A stretch of 64,000 nucleotides of DNA from Thermocoleostomius sinensis A174 (GTDB lineage Bacteria > Cyanobacteriota > Cyanobacteriia > Elainellales > Elainellaceae): positions 2,829,026-2,893,025 of the forward strand of contig NZ_CP113797.1 in assembly GCF_026802175.1 (NCBI RefSeq), written 5' to 3'. The position numbers and the translations under genes are program-made. Below, piece after piece: positions 10,342-18,475 of this stretch (positions are counted from its first letter, which is position 1; each line of letters opens with the position of its first letter). The notes under the pieces were generated by a model. The model did no database searches and was not told the DNA's origin. It saw only the letters and a list, made by a program, of their open reading frames with translations.

Positions 10342-10629
10342 GTGGCTGTCGAGACGATTGAACAACGTTCAACTTCTGCTGCTCGGAAACATGCTCCTCG
10401 TTACAAGGTATTGCTCCACAATGACGATTTCAACACCATGGAACATGTGGTGCAGTCTTTGGTGAAAACAGTCGCTAGTCTAACGATTCCCCAGGCTGTG
10501 AGCATTATGATGGAAGCGCACACTAACGGAATTGCTCTAGTCATCACTTGCGCACAAGAACATGCTGAGTTCTATTGTGAAGGGTTAAAGCTGCAAGGCT
10601 TGACCAGTACGATCGAACCAGAAGAATAG
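10342..10629 (+). CDS. clpS: ATP-dependent Clp protease adaptor ClpS
   Basis: Adaptor that hands N-degron substrates to ClpC/ClpP. The GTG at 10342 is preferred because a purine-rich GGAGAGAG lies just upstream and gives a 95-residue protein of normal length; the frame stays open further upstream to a GTG at 10138 but that part has no ClpS character. Diagnostic features are YKVLLHNDDFNTMEHVV, the MMEAHTNG helix and the C-terminal AEFYCEGLKLQGL. The 295 bases between this start and the divergent RTX gene hold both promoters; no specific site could be assigned. A CPBP protease gene follows 19 bases later, suggesting a common transcript. Confidence 0.95.
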   Translation: MAVETIEQRSTSAARKHAPRYKVLLHNDDFNTMEHVVQSLVKTVASLTIPQAVSIMMEAHTNGIALVITCAQEHAEFYCEGLKLQGLTSTIEPEE

Positions 10630-10647
10630 CCGCCTTCCGTTACTTTT

Positions 10648-10673
10648 AGTGTTATCACCTAGTGTTATCACCC
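10648..10673. repeat. Two tandem copies of a 13-bp unit
   Basis: AGTGTTATCACC(T/C) occurs twice head to tail, at 10648-10660 and 10661-10673, between clpS and the CPBP protease. Each copy contains a GTG, only the first being in frame with the protease, so the duplication overlaps the presumed translation start. Confidence 0.9.
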
Positions 10674-11524
10674 GCCCTGTTTACAATTGCACTGGATTGA
10701 ACCTTAAAGTATTCCGTTTGGCTCGTTGGGCTGCCCCCCTGCGTTTGTTAGCATTTCTGCTGATGCTGGTGCTAGCGTGGTTGCCGATGGCCGCTTTGCT
10801 GATGTGGTGGATTGCCGATGCGAATACGGTGACGATCGCCACAATGTCTTTGCTATTCGTGGGATTTTTACTTGGGATTCGGCAATGGGGACGGCGCGTT
10901 CACAAAGACCCTCGCATTTTCCAAACCTATGGGCTGGTTTGGACGCTGCAAAACGGGCGTGAGCTATCAGCAGGATTGGGTCTAGGGCTAGGCAGTCTGT
11001 TCGGGTTATTTCTGGTTCAGGGGTGGCTCGATTGGATAGCCTGGCAACCAATTTCGATCGGGCTGGAACGGGTGGTTTTAGAAGGATTGCTGACTGGTTT
11101 GGGAACTGGCTTTGCCGAAGAACTGGTGTTTCGCGGCTGGATTCTTGATGAGCTTGAGCGAGATTATGGTCCTAAAGGGGCACTGTGGATCAACAGTCTG
11201 CTGTTTGCGCTACTCCATTTCCTCAAGCCCATACCAGAAATTATTCGTACCTTTCCCCAGTTTCCAGGACTCGTGCTGCTAGGCTTGGCGCTCGCATGGG
11301 CTAAACGATTGACCCAAGGGCGCTTGGGCTTGCCGATCGGACTTCATGCTGGGCTTGTGTGGGGCTATTACATTGTCCACGTTGGTGCACTTGCCACGTA
11401 TACGCAGACCGTCCCTGAATGGATCACCGGAATTGACCAAAATCCGTTGGCTGGGCTGGTAGGATTAGCACTTTTGAGCGGACTGGCGGCTGGGATAAGG
11501 TGGGGGTTAAGGACTAGGGGTTAG
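10649..11524 (+). CDS. CPBP-family intramembrane glutamic protease
   Basis: Membrane protease of the CAAX-processing/bacteriocin-processing (Abi) group. Up to 291 residues with about eight hydrophobic segments. Motif 1 is EELVFRGWILDELERDYG (Glu157, Glu158, Arg162 from the first start), motif 2 is FALLHFLKP with His190, and motif 3 is GLHAGLVWGYYI near residue 232; these residues form the proposed catalytic site. The start is uncertain: GTG at 10649 overlaps a tandem duplication, and TTG at 10697 would begin just before the first membrane segment. It lies immediately after clpS, but a shared role in proteolysis is only suggested by position. Confidence 0.88.
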   Translation: MLSPSVITRPVYNCTGLNLKVFRLARWAAPLRLLAFLLMLVLAWLPMAALLMWWIADANTVTIATMSLLFVGFLLGIRQWGRRVHKDPRIFQTYGLVWTLQNGRELSAGLGLGLGSLFGLFLVQGWLDWIAWQPISIGLERVVLEGLLTGLGTGFAEELVFRGWILDELERDYGPKGALWINSLLFALLHFLKPIPEIIRTFPQFPGLVLLGLALAWAKRLTQGRLGLPIGLHAGLVWGYYIVHVGALATYTQTVPEWITGIDQNPLAGLVGLALLSGLAAGIRWGLRTRG

Positions 11525-11642
11525 GGCGCATCTTGTCTCTGTTCCCTGATTTACATCGCGCCATCGGCAGCGCTTTTTTGCTATCGTACCCACAGATAGA
11601 CTCTTCCTGTCTCTTTCCCTTCCTACCTTTTCCCCTGCAGCT

Positions 11643-12242
11643 ATGGTAAACCGATCGGATTCTGTGTCTCTTCCTCCTGCGGTGCGACGAGTGGCTGGGG
11701 CACTGCGAATTACGGGCTGGGCTAGCTTTTGGGTACAGCTAGTTCTGGGCATCGTTTCAGCCGTGGTGCTGTTGTTTGCTGGCTCGAATTTGGGAACAAC
11801 GGCTCGCAATCCGTTGAATCCAACTTCTCCAGCGGCGGCCAATCCAGGAACAGGGGCAGGGCTATTGTTTGCCGTATTGGCATTGTTAGGGCTGTTTGTA
11901 GCGGCATACTGGGCTTTCCGCTATACGCGGCTGGCACGGCAATTACGGACCCCTAATGCTCAGGTGCGCCCCCGGAGAGGGGATGCGGTGCAAACGTTGC
12001 GGATTGGGCTAGTCATTAACTTGGTCGGCATGTTGCTAGCCATTTTGGGAGGGCAGGCGATCGCTGGATCATTAGTACTGAAATCGTTTGAGCAAGGGTT
12101 TGCGATTTTCTCTGGAAATCCTTTGCGGTTCATTACTCCCTTGGACTTATTTGTGGTGCAGGCCAATGCCAATACAACGCTGGCCCATTTTATTGGACTG
12201 GTAGCAACCCTCTGGCTTTTGCGCAGTGTGAATCGCCAGTAA
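11643..12242 (+). CDS. DUF3611-family membrane protein
   Basis: Integral membrane protein of 199 residues with four hydrophobic segments (roughly residues 25-50, 75-100, 120-145 and 170-192) and the opening pattern LPPAVRRVAGALRITGWASF typical of this cyanobacterial and chloroplast family. No catalytic motif is visible and the biochemical role is not known. It sits between the CPBP protease and tatC, all in the same direction, with short spacers, so a shared transcript is possible. Confidence 0.8.
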   Translation: MVNRSDSVSLPPAVRRVAGALRITGWASFWVQLVLGIVSAVVLLFAGSNLGTTARNPLNPTSPAAANPGTGAGLLFAVLALLGLFVAAYWAFRYTRLARQLRTPNAQVRPRRGDAVQTLRIGLVINLVGMLLAILGGQAIAGSLVLKSFEQGFAIFSGNPLRFITPLDLFVVQANANTTLAHFIGLVATLWLLRSVNRQ

Positions 12243-12265
12243 GTTCCAGATTTAAGTTCCAGATT
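12240..12265. repeat. Two tandem copies of a 13-bp unit spanning a stop codon
   Basis: TAAGTTCCAGATT is present at 12240-12252 and again at 12253-12265. The first TAA is the stop codon of the DUF3611 gene, so the duplication adds a second stop codon 13 bases later. Confidence 0.9.
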
Positions 12266-12349
12266 TTTTCTTAGAAATCCCCTTCGGGCGTAATAGCGCT
12301 AGGCTAGTATTGGCACAAGCCACCAAATTCATGAACCTCCTTTGGACGT

Positions 12350-13153
12350 ATGACGGCTCCTTCTGATATTGAGACAGCTTCTGCCCGCACTAACGGACAG
12401 ACGATCGCCCCCAATGCCGATGGAAACGACACGTTGGACTTGGATGAAGCCCCGGATGATGTTGAGATGTCGCTGTTTGACCATTTGGAAGAACTGCGGC
12501 TGCGGATTTTTCTATCGCTGATTGCAGCAATTGTCGGCATTATTCTCTGCTTCTTCTTTGTCAATGACATTGTGCGGCTGTTGGAAATTCCAGCTCAGGG
12601 AGTCAAATTCTTGCAGTTATCCCCGGGTGAATACTTTTTTGTGTCGCTGAAGGTGGCGGGCTACAGTGGCTTGCTAGTATCAAGTCCGTTTATTTTGTAC
12701 CAAATCATTCAGTTTGTGCTGCCGGGGCTAACGCGGCGGGAACGACGGTTACTGGGGCCAGTGGTGCTGGGTTCAAGTGTATTGTTTGTGGCAGGGCTAG
12801 CGTTTGCCTACTATGCTCTCATTCCAGCGGCGCTGAATTTCTTCATCAACTATGGATCTGAGGTGGTAGAGCAACTGTGGTCGATCGATCGCTATTTTGA
12901 GTTTGTGCTGCTGTTGCTGTTTAGCACCGGACTCGCCTTTCAGATACCGATCGTACAATTGCTGCTGGGTGTGCTGGGCATTGTCTCCTCTCAGCGTATG
13001 GTGAAGGGTTGGCGTTATGTGATTCTGGGCGCGGCCGTGCTGGGGGCAGTGCTAACGCCATCAACAGATCCGGTTACCCAAGGCCTATTGGCAGGGGCAA
13101 CGTTGGGGCTTTATTTTGGTGGAATTGGGTTGGTGAAGTTAGTAGGACGCTAG
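12350..13153 (+). CDS. tatC: Twin-arginine translocase subunit TatC
   Basis: Substrate-recognising membrane subunit of the Tat pathway that moves folded proteins across thylakoid and plasma membranes. The 267-residue protein starts with a 38-residue hydrophilic extension, then [17 protein letters not shown] (the conserved cytosolic N-terminal helix), six membrane segments, and the conserved stretch [18 protein letters not shown], followed by PGLTRRERR. The C-terminal TPSTDPVTQ loop is also typical. tatA/tatB are not in the window. An aminotransferase gene begins ten bases after its stop. Confidence 0.97.
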   Translation: MTAPSDIETASARTNGQTIAPNADGNDTLDLDEAPDDVEMSLFDHLEELRLRIFLSLIAAIVGIILCFFFVNDIVRLLEIPAQGVKFLQLSPGEYFFVSLKVAGYSGLLVSSPFILYQIIQFVLPGLTRRERRLLGPVVLGSSVLFVAGLAFAYYALIPAALNFFINYGSEVVEQLWSIDRYFEFVLLLLFSTGLAFQIPIVQLLLGVLGIVSSQRMVKGWRYVILGAAVLGAVLTPSTDPVTQGLLAGATLGLYFGGIGLVKLVGR

Positions 13154-13162
13154 GCAGACATC

Positions 13163-14347
13163 GTGCCGCTTGAATCTGATCGAATGCAACGAGTGCAATC
13201 TCCCATCATTCCGATTGTGGGAGACCTGATTCGTCAAGTCCCTGGAACAATTTCCTTGGGGCAAGGGGTGGTGTACTACGGGCCGCCACCGCAAGCGATC
13301 GAACAAATCACTCAGTTCTTGTCTGACCCTAATCATCACAAATATCAAGCAGTACAGGGAATCCCCGCCCTAATCGAGTTGATTGCCACTAAGCTCAAAA
13401 CCGAGAATGGTATTGCCATTGACGGCACAAACCAGATCATGGTGACAGCGGGCAGCAATATGGGCTTTGTCAATGCGGTGCTGGCCATTGCCGATCCAGG
13501 GGATGAGATTATCTTACCAACGCCGTATTATTTCAACCACGAAATGGCGATCCGCATGGCCAACTGTCAGCCTGTGTTGGTGCCCACAGACGATCAGTAT
13601 CAACTGCGTCTAGATATCATCCAACAAGCGATTACGCCACGCACCAAGGCAATCGTCACGGTTTCGCCCAACAATCCCACTGGCGTTGTTTATCCAGCAG
13701 CGGACCTACAAGCAGTAAATTATCTCTGTCGTGAGCAGGGGCTTTACCACATTCACGATGCCGCTTACGAATACTTTACCTATGATGGGGCCTCTGCCTT
13801 CTCTCCCGGGGCGATCGCCAACAGCAGCGAGTACACCATTTCCTTATTTAGCCTCTCCAAAGCTTATGGATTTGCCAGTTGGCGGATTGGGTACATGGTG
13901 ATTCCTACTCACTTGTTGGAAGCCATCATGAAAATTCAAGACACGATCGCCATTTGTGCCCCGGTAATATCGCAGTATGCCGCCTTGGGAGCTTTGCAAG
14001 CGGGTGTGGGCTACTGTCGGCAAAAGCTAGAATCGATCGAGCAGGTGCGGCGACATTGCCTTCAGCAATTGGCAACCATTCAAGACATTTGCACGGTTCC
14101 ACCAGCCGAGGGTGCATTTTATGTTTTGCTGCAAGTTCACTCAAACATGCCCCCCTTGCAACTAGTAAAACGGTTGATACAAGACTATCAGGTGGCGGTT
14201 ATTCCCGGCACGGCGTTTGGCATCGTGGGGTGTTATCTGCGCATTGCCTATGGTGCGCTACAACAGGAAACTGCTGTGGCAGGAATTGGGCGATTCGTTA
14301 AAGGATTACGAGAACTGGTTCCAACTGCCCCCCTTGCCTCTGACTAA
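13163..14347 (+). CDS. PLP-dependent class I aminotransferase
   Basis: Fold-type I aminotransferase of 394 residues. NNPTG at 170-174, Asp199 and Tyr202 near the cofactor ring, and Lys233 in LFSLSKAYGFASWRIGY as the Schiff-base lysine are all present, as is the C-terminal LRIAYG with the substrate carboxylate arginine. The N-terminal SLGQGVVYYGPPPQAI resembles aromatic/methionine-type or kynurenine-type aminotransferases, but the amino donor cannot be read from sequence. The start is GTG at 13163, with an ATG at 13184 (MQRVQSP) as a good alternative. The last codons lie in a tandem duplication. Confidence 0.9.
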   Translation: MPLESDRMQRVQSPIIPIVGDLIRQVPGTISLGQGVVYYGPPPQAIEQITQFLSDPNHHKYQAVQGIPALIELIATKLKTENGIAIDGTNQIMVTAGSNMGFVNAVLAIADPGDEIILPTPYYFNHEMAIRMANCQPVLVPTDDQYQLRLDIIQQAITPRTKAIVTVSPNNPTGVVYPAADLQAVNYLCREQGLYHIHDAAYEYFTYDGASAFSPGAIANSSEYTISLFSLSKAYGFASWRIGYMVIPTHLLEAIMKIQDTIAICAPVISQYAALGALQAGVGYCRQKLESIEQVRRHCLQQLATIQDICTVPPAEGAFYVLLQVHSNMPPLQLVKRLIQDYQVAVIPGTAFGIVGCYLRIAYGALQQETAVAGIGRFVKGLRELVPTAPLASD

Positions 14348-14369
14348 CTTCCTTGCCTCTGACTAACTT
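14332..14369. repeat. Two tandem copies of a 19-bp unit spanning a stop codon
   Basis: CCTTGCCTCTGACTAACTT occurs at 14332-14350 and 14351-14369 without mismatch. The first copy encodes the C-terminus and stop codon of the aminotransferase. Confidence 0.9.
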
Positions 14370-14413
14370 CCTGGCTTGAGGCAACCCTATCCGCGATCGA
14401 TGGAGAACAGGTG

Positions 14414-15052
14414 ATGGCACGTCCCTCCAATTTGGCTCAATACTATCAGCAGTTGGAATTACCTACCAATGCCACCGTGCAGCAGGTCAAAGAAGCCTAT
14501 CGACGATTGGCAAAGCAGTATCATCCGGATCTAAATCCGGGCGATCGTTGGGCAGCGGAGCAGTTTTTGCGCATTCAGCAAGCCTATGAAATGTTGATCA
14601 CTGCTCTAGAGCAAGCAGGGACCCATTCCACCCACGATCGATCTGACCAAGAACAGGAGCAAGCCTCGCCTCGCTCAACCCGCGTTAAGGTGCATGTTAA
14701 AAAGTCAGCCGATCGAGCCACCAGTTCAGCGGCTGCTAAGCTTTCCCCTGACCAAGAACGTCTTAAACAACGAGTATTAAGCCAAATTCATCGGCTATTG
14801 CGCCATCAGCAGTGGCAACAAGCAATCTATTATGCAGAAGACTTAGCCGCTCGCTTTCCCCAGCAACCTGACGTGTGCCGCATGTTGGCCAAGGCTTATC
14901 ATGGTCGTGCCCTGTATTTGATCGATCGCCGCAAATATGAAGAAGCCCGTCCTTATTTACAGAAAGCGAGCAAAACCGATCGCCATAATCGCCAGCTTTG
15001 GCAAGATATCAATCGAGCCTATCAGCGCATTGAACGGGGGATGGGATTGTAG
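14414..15052 (+). CDS. J-domain (DnaJ-like) protein with helical repeat C-terminus
   Basis: Co-chaperone expected to stimulate an Hsp70. From ATG 14414 (GTG at 14411 also possible) the protein has 212 residues. Residues 8-62 form a J-domain with the HPD tripeptide at 37-39 and the typical FLRIQQAYEML helix. A charged Ser/Gln-rich linker follows, then about 95 residues of helical, TPR-like sequence (QQAIYYAEDLAARFPQQPDV, YEEARPYLQKASKTDRHN). It has no Gly/Phe or zinc-finger region, so it is not a canonical DnaJ; it is a specialised J-protein whose client is unknown. Confidence 0.88.
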   Translation: MARPSNLAQYYQQLELPTNATVQQVKEAYRRLAKQYHPDLNPGDRWAAEQFLRIQQAYEMLITALEQAGTHSTHDRSDQEQEQASPRSTRVKVHVKKSADRATSSAAAKLSPDQERLKQRVLSQIHRLLRHQQWQQAIYYAEDLAARFPQQPDVCRMLAKAYHGRALYLIDRRKYEEARPYLQKASKTDRHNRQLWQDINRAYQRIERGMGL

Positions 15053-15287
15053 AAAAGCGACAGCCAACCAGAAAGTTGCTAGACCGAGACCGGCTCAACA
15101 TAATGACAATTAGAGATAACAAGTTGCCATTTAGAGGCACTTAACTCAGGACAGGTTTTTGCTTTCTGTGCAGCAGCAAGGCAAAATTCTGTTAATGTAT
15201 GCCAGAGTTATTCTTAATCAGAATTTAAACCAGTCGCGATTTGTGAAGCCGTGTAATTTAGGCGAATCCTGAGCCAGGTCAAGCGTT

Positions 15288-16157
15288 ATGCCATTGTCTC
15301 GTGTCTTCAGTGCTATTGTTGCGATCGTCCTTGCTTTAGGGATGACGTTTCTGGGCGGCTGGTATTTCACCCTTTGTTTTGGTGTCATTGTTTATTTGGG
15401 ACAACAGGAGTATTTCTCGTTGGTGCGAGCGAAGGGCATTGCGCCAGCGGCCAAAACCACCCTGGTGGTCAGCCAAATTTTGCTGATCACTGCCACTTTG
15501 TCTCCGGCCCTCACCGATGCCGTCATGCCCGTAGCTGGAACCTTCATCTGCTTCTATTTGCTGTTTCAGCCTAAATTAGCCACGATCGCCGACATTTCCG
15601 CTTCAATTTTGGGCTTGTTCTACGGTGGCTATCTGCCTAGCTATTGGGTACGATTGCGGGCGATCGGCAGTGCAGAGGTGAGCAATTTACCCTTGGGCGG
15701 CTATTTCCCAACCGAGATACCCACTTTACACTCGTTATCCACGGGACTGATCACAACGCTTTTGGCGTTTGGCTGCATTTGGGCCGCCGATATTGGCGCG
15801 TATGTGTTCGGCAAGCTGTTTGGACGCACTCGTTTAACCGATATTAGTCCCAAAAAAACTGTCGAAGGAGCGGTGTTTGGTGTTTTGGGCAGTGTGACGG
15901 TAGCCACGATCGGAGCGTGGTATTTGGGTTGGGCTGGGTGGCCGCTCAGCGGCATGGCTTTAGGGTTGCTAATTGGCATCGCTAGTTTGTTGGGCGATCT
16001 GACCGAGTCCATGATGAAGCGTGACGCAGGCGTTAAAGACTCTGGGCAATTAATTCCGGGGCATGGCGGCATTCTCGATCGGGCAGATAGCTATGTGTTT
16101 ACGGCTCCACTGGTTTACTACTTTGTTACGTTGTTGTTGCCGCTGTTACCTCAGTAA
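15288..16157 (+). CDS. cdsA: Phosphatidate cytidylyltransferase (CDP-diglyceride synthase)
   Basis: Makes CDP-diacylglycerol from CTP and phosphatidic acid, the precursor of phosphatidylglycerol in the thylakoid membrane. The product has 289 residues, about eight hydrophobic segments and the family signature in its C-terminal third: LLGDLTESMMKRDAGVKDSG followed by the PGHGGILDRADS stretch with the metal-binding Asp. GRTRLTDISPKKTVEGA, also conserved, precedes it. The 235 bases upstream have AT-rich sequence but no assigned site. Confidence 0.95.
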   Translation: MPLSRVFSAIVAIVLALGMTFLGGWYFTLCFGVIVYLGQQEYFSLVRAKGIAPAAKTTLVVSQILLITATLSPALTDAVMPVAGTFICFYLLFQPKLATIADISASILGLFYGGYLPSYWVRLRAIGSAEVSNLPLGGYFPTEIPTLHSLSTGLITTLLAFGCIWAADIGAYVFGKLFGRTRLTDISPKKTVEGAVFGVLGSVTVATIGAWYLGWAGWPLSGMALGLLIGIASLLGDLTESMMKRDAGVKDSGQLIPGHGGILDRADSYVFTAPLVYYFVTLLLPLLPQ

Positions 16158-16171
16158 CATCCGTAACTATA

Positions 16172-16199
16172 TGATTTGCATCTATTGATTTGCATCTAT
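16172..16199. repeat. Two tandem copies of a 14-bp unit downstream of cdsA
   Basis: TGATTTGCATCTAT is repeated without mismatch at 16172-16185 and 16186-16199, just after the cdsA stop codon. Confidence 0.9.
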
Positions 16200-16438
16200 C
16201 ATTTGCTCATAATTTAAGAGGCAATCTCCTCGAATTGGTATCTAAACTATCAATTCAGCACGATAAGATTTAGGCAGATTGTATGATTTCCGGCGGCTGA
16301 GATAGGTAGCTGAAATGGGTAGCCCACGCACTCACCGGACGGGAACTACAACAGACTGAAAAGAAGTCAATAGGTTTGTCGTGCTTAATAGACTTGCCTG
16401 TAGCCAGTGACACCGATGTTGCTACCTGGAATTCCTGG

Positions 16439-18121
16439 ATGGTCAATGTAATTTATTCCGGAAACGAGCCGTTTCTTTCTCCCATTGTGAATGACAATCG
16501 CGAGCGCACCCTTGCGGCAATCGACGTCGGTACGAATTCCATCCACATGGCCGTTGTCAAAATTCAACCCAGCATTCCTGCCTTTTCGATTGTCGATCGC
16601 GAAAAAGCGACGGTTCGGTTGGGCGATCGCGATCGTCGCACCGGGCGCCTTACCACAGAAGCCATCGATCGGGCCATTGCAGCCCTCAAGCGCTGTCAGG
16701 AAATTGCCAAAAGCCATGGAGCCGAAGACATCATAGCGGTGGCCACCAGTGCCGTTCGAGAAGCCCCAAATGGTCATGCCTTTCTGCATCAGGTGGAACG
16801 AGAAACCGGGCTGATTATTGATTTAATTTCGGGGCAGGAAGAAGCTCGACGCATCTACTTGGGCGTGTTGTCGGGCATGGAGTTCAATCAACAACCCCAT
16901 GTCATTGTAGATATTGGCGGTGGTTCCACGGAATTGATCTTAGGAGATGGGCATGAACCGCGCACGCTTAGCAGCACCAAGGTGGGAGCTGTGCGACTAT
17001 CTAGGGAATATGTCAACACCGACCCAATCAGCAGCAGCGAGTTTCACTATCTGCAAGCCTATGTGAGAGGAATGCTAGAGCGATCGGCAGAGGATGTGCT
17101 GGCGCATTTGCAGCCGGATGAAACGCCGCGCTTAGTTGGAACATCGGGCACGATCGAAACCTTGGCTATGATTCATGCCCGCGAGAAATTGGGCATGGTG
17201 CCTGCCCCGTTAAATGGCTACGAATTTAGCCTAAGAGATCTGCGCGAGATTGTAAACCGTTTGCGTAAGCTCAACTACGCGGAACGGGCTGCCATTCCGG
17301 GTATGTCCGATCGCCGCTCTGAAATCATTGTGGCCGGGGCGGTGATTTTGCAAGAAGCAATGTCCTTGCTTGGCTGCGAAAGTATTGTGATTTGCGAGCG
17401 GGCCTTGCGCGAAGGCGTCGTAGTGGATTGGATGATTACCCACGGACTCATTGAAGACCGCTTACGCTATCAGGGGTCTGTGCGGCAGCGGAGCGTGATT
17501 CGCATTGCCCAGAAATATCAGGTGAACCTCACTCATGCTGAACGAGTTGCTGCCTTTGCGCTGAGTCTGTTTGACCAAACTCAAGGTAAGTTGCACCAGT
17601 GGGGCCCGGAAGAGCGCGAATTGCTGTGGGCAGCGGCCATCCTACACAATGCTGGTCATTTCATTAGCCACTCTGCGCATCACAAACATTCCTACTACCT
17701 GATTCGCAACGGTGAACTGTTGGGTTACACCGAAATCGAGGTCGAAACGATCGCCAATTTGGCCCGCTATCACCGTAAAACCGGTCCTAAAAAGAAGCAC
17801 GAATCTTATCGCAACATCAGCAGCAAAAAGCATCGACGTGTTGTAGAGCAATTGAGTCCACTGTTGCGGTTGGCGGTAGCGCTCGATCGACGACAAATTG
17901 GTGCCGTTGAATCAATTCGGTGTGAGTATGTGGACAATGAGCGCAAGTTATATTTACACCTCCAGCCAGCCAATCCTCAAGACGATTGTGCGCTGGAACG
18001 GTGGAGCCTCGGACTGAAGCAAGACAGCTTTGAAGCCGAATACAACGTGAAGCTAGTTCCCATTCTAGATACTGCCGAGTCAGCCGATCGCTCGGAATGG
18101 CGGGTTGAGTTGGAAGCTTAA
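16439..18121 (+). CDS. ppx: Exopolyphosphatase / guanosine pentaphosphate phosphatase family
   Basis: Ppx/GppA phosphatase that removes terminal phosphates from polyphosphate or converts pppGpp to ppGpp. From ATG 16439 (MVNVIYSG) it has 560 residues; the frame extends to 16376 but that extra part lacks family character. Domain I starts with RTLAAIDVGTNSIHMAVVK, the ASKHA phosphate loop, and IVDIGGGSTELILG forms the second loop. The C-terminal 200 residues are the HD-like helical domain of long Ppx proteins (LLWAAAILHNAGHFISHSAH, ANLARYHRK). Sequence alone does not decide between polyphosphate and pppGpp as substrate; the long form favours Ppx. Confidence 0.93.
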   Translation: MVNVIYSGNEPFLSPIVNDNRERTLAAIDVGTNSIHMAVVKIQPSIPAFSIVDREKATVRLGDRDRRTGRLTTEAIDRAIAALKRCQEIAKSHGAEDIIAVATSAVREAPNGHAFLHQVERETGLIIDLISGQEEARRIYLGVLSGMEFNQQPHVIVDIGGGSTELILGDGHEPRTLSSTKVGAVRLSREYVNTDPISSSEFHYLQAYVRGMLERSAEDVLAHLQPDETPRLVGTSGTIETLAMIHAREKLGMVPAPLNGYEFSLRDLREIVNRLRKLNYAERAAIPGMSDRRSEIIVAGAVILQEAMSLLGCESIVICERALREGVVVDWMITHGLIEDRLRYQGSVRQRSVIRIAQKYQVNLTHAERVAAFALSLFDQTQGKLHQWGPEERELLWAAAILHNAGHFISHSAHHKHSYYLIRNGELLGYTEIEVETIANLARYHRKTGPKKKHESYRNISSKKHRRVVEQLSPLLRLAVALDRRQIGAVESIRCEYVDNERKLYLHLQPANPQDDCALERWSLGLKQDSFEAEYNVKLVPILDTAESADRSEWRVELEA

Positions 18122-18475
18122 CGGAGTAAGAATCAACATAGGCGTTGCTGAACGCCGAGATGAATTGTCCGCATCCCCAACCCTTCTTCCCAGGGAGAAG
18201 GGAGTCAGACTTGTTGTTTCCTCTGCTTTGGGAGAGGGCTAGGGTGAGGACTGTAAGAAGCTCCAGCACAAGAGTCATGCCTCTGTTCAGCAACGCCTCA
18301 ACATACTCTCTTGCAACATACTCTCTTGTATTGATGTGCAGGGTTGTACGTGTTAACTGAGATATAGCTGGCTGACAAAATCCTGCTGAGTTGACTTGCT
18401 ATTTTAGGGAGATTCAGACACTCTGAAGTCAGAGGTCTGTTCTGCCTTTAGTGCTCCGCTGCCCAGTTGCGTCCT
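18122..18475. repeat. Intergenic region with dispersed CT/GA-rich element and a 15-bp tandem duplication
   Basis: Between ppx and the PEP-synthase-like gene. Bases about 18165-18250 read CCGCATCCCCAACCCTTCTT followed later by GGGAGAGGGCTAGGGTGAGG, the layout of a common cyanobacterial dispersed repeat in which two complementary C-rich and G-rich arms can pair. A 71-codon open frame crosses it but is a by-product. At 18301-18315 and 18316-18330 a 15-bp unit (ACATACTCTCTTG plus two bases) is tandemly repeated with one mismatch. No promoter was assigned. Confidence 0.6.

Noticed and set aside
18145-18360. 71-codon open frame between ppx and the PEP-synthase-like gene
   Set aside because: Translation of the dispersed repeat (CPHPQPFFPG type), a common false gene in cyanobacterial annotation.
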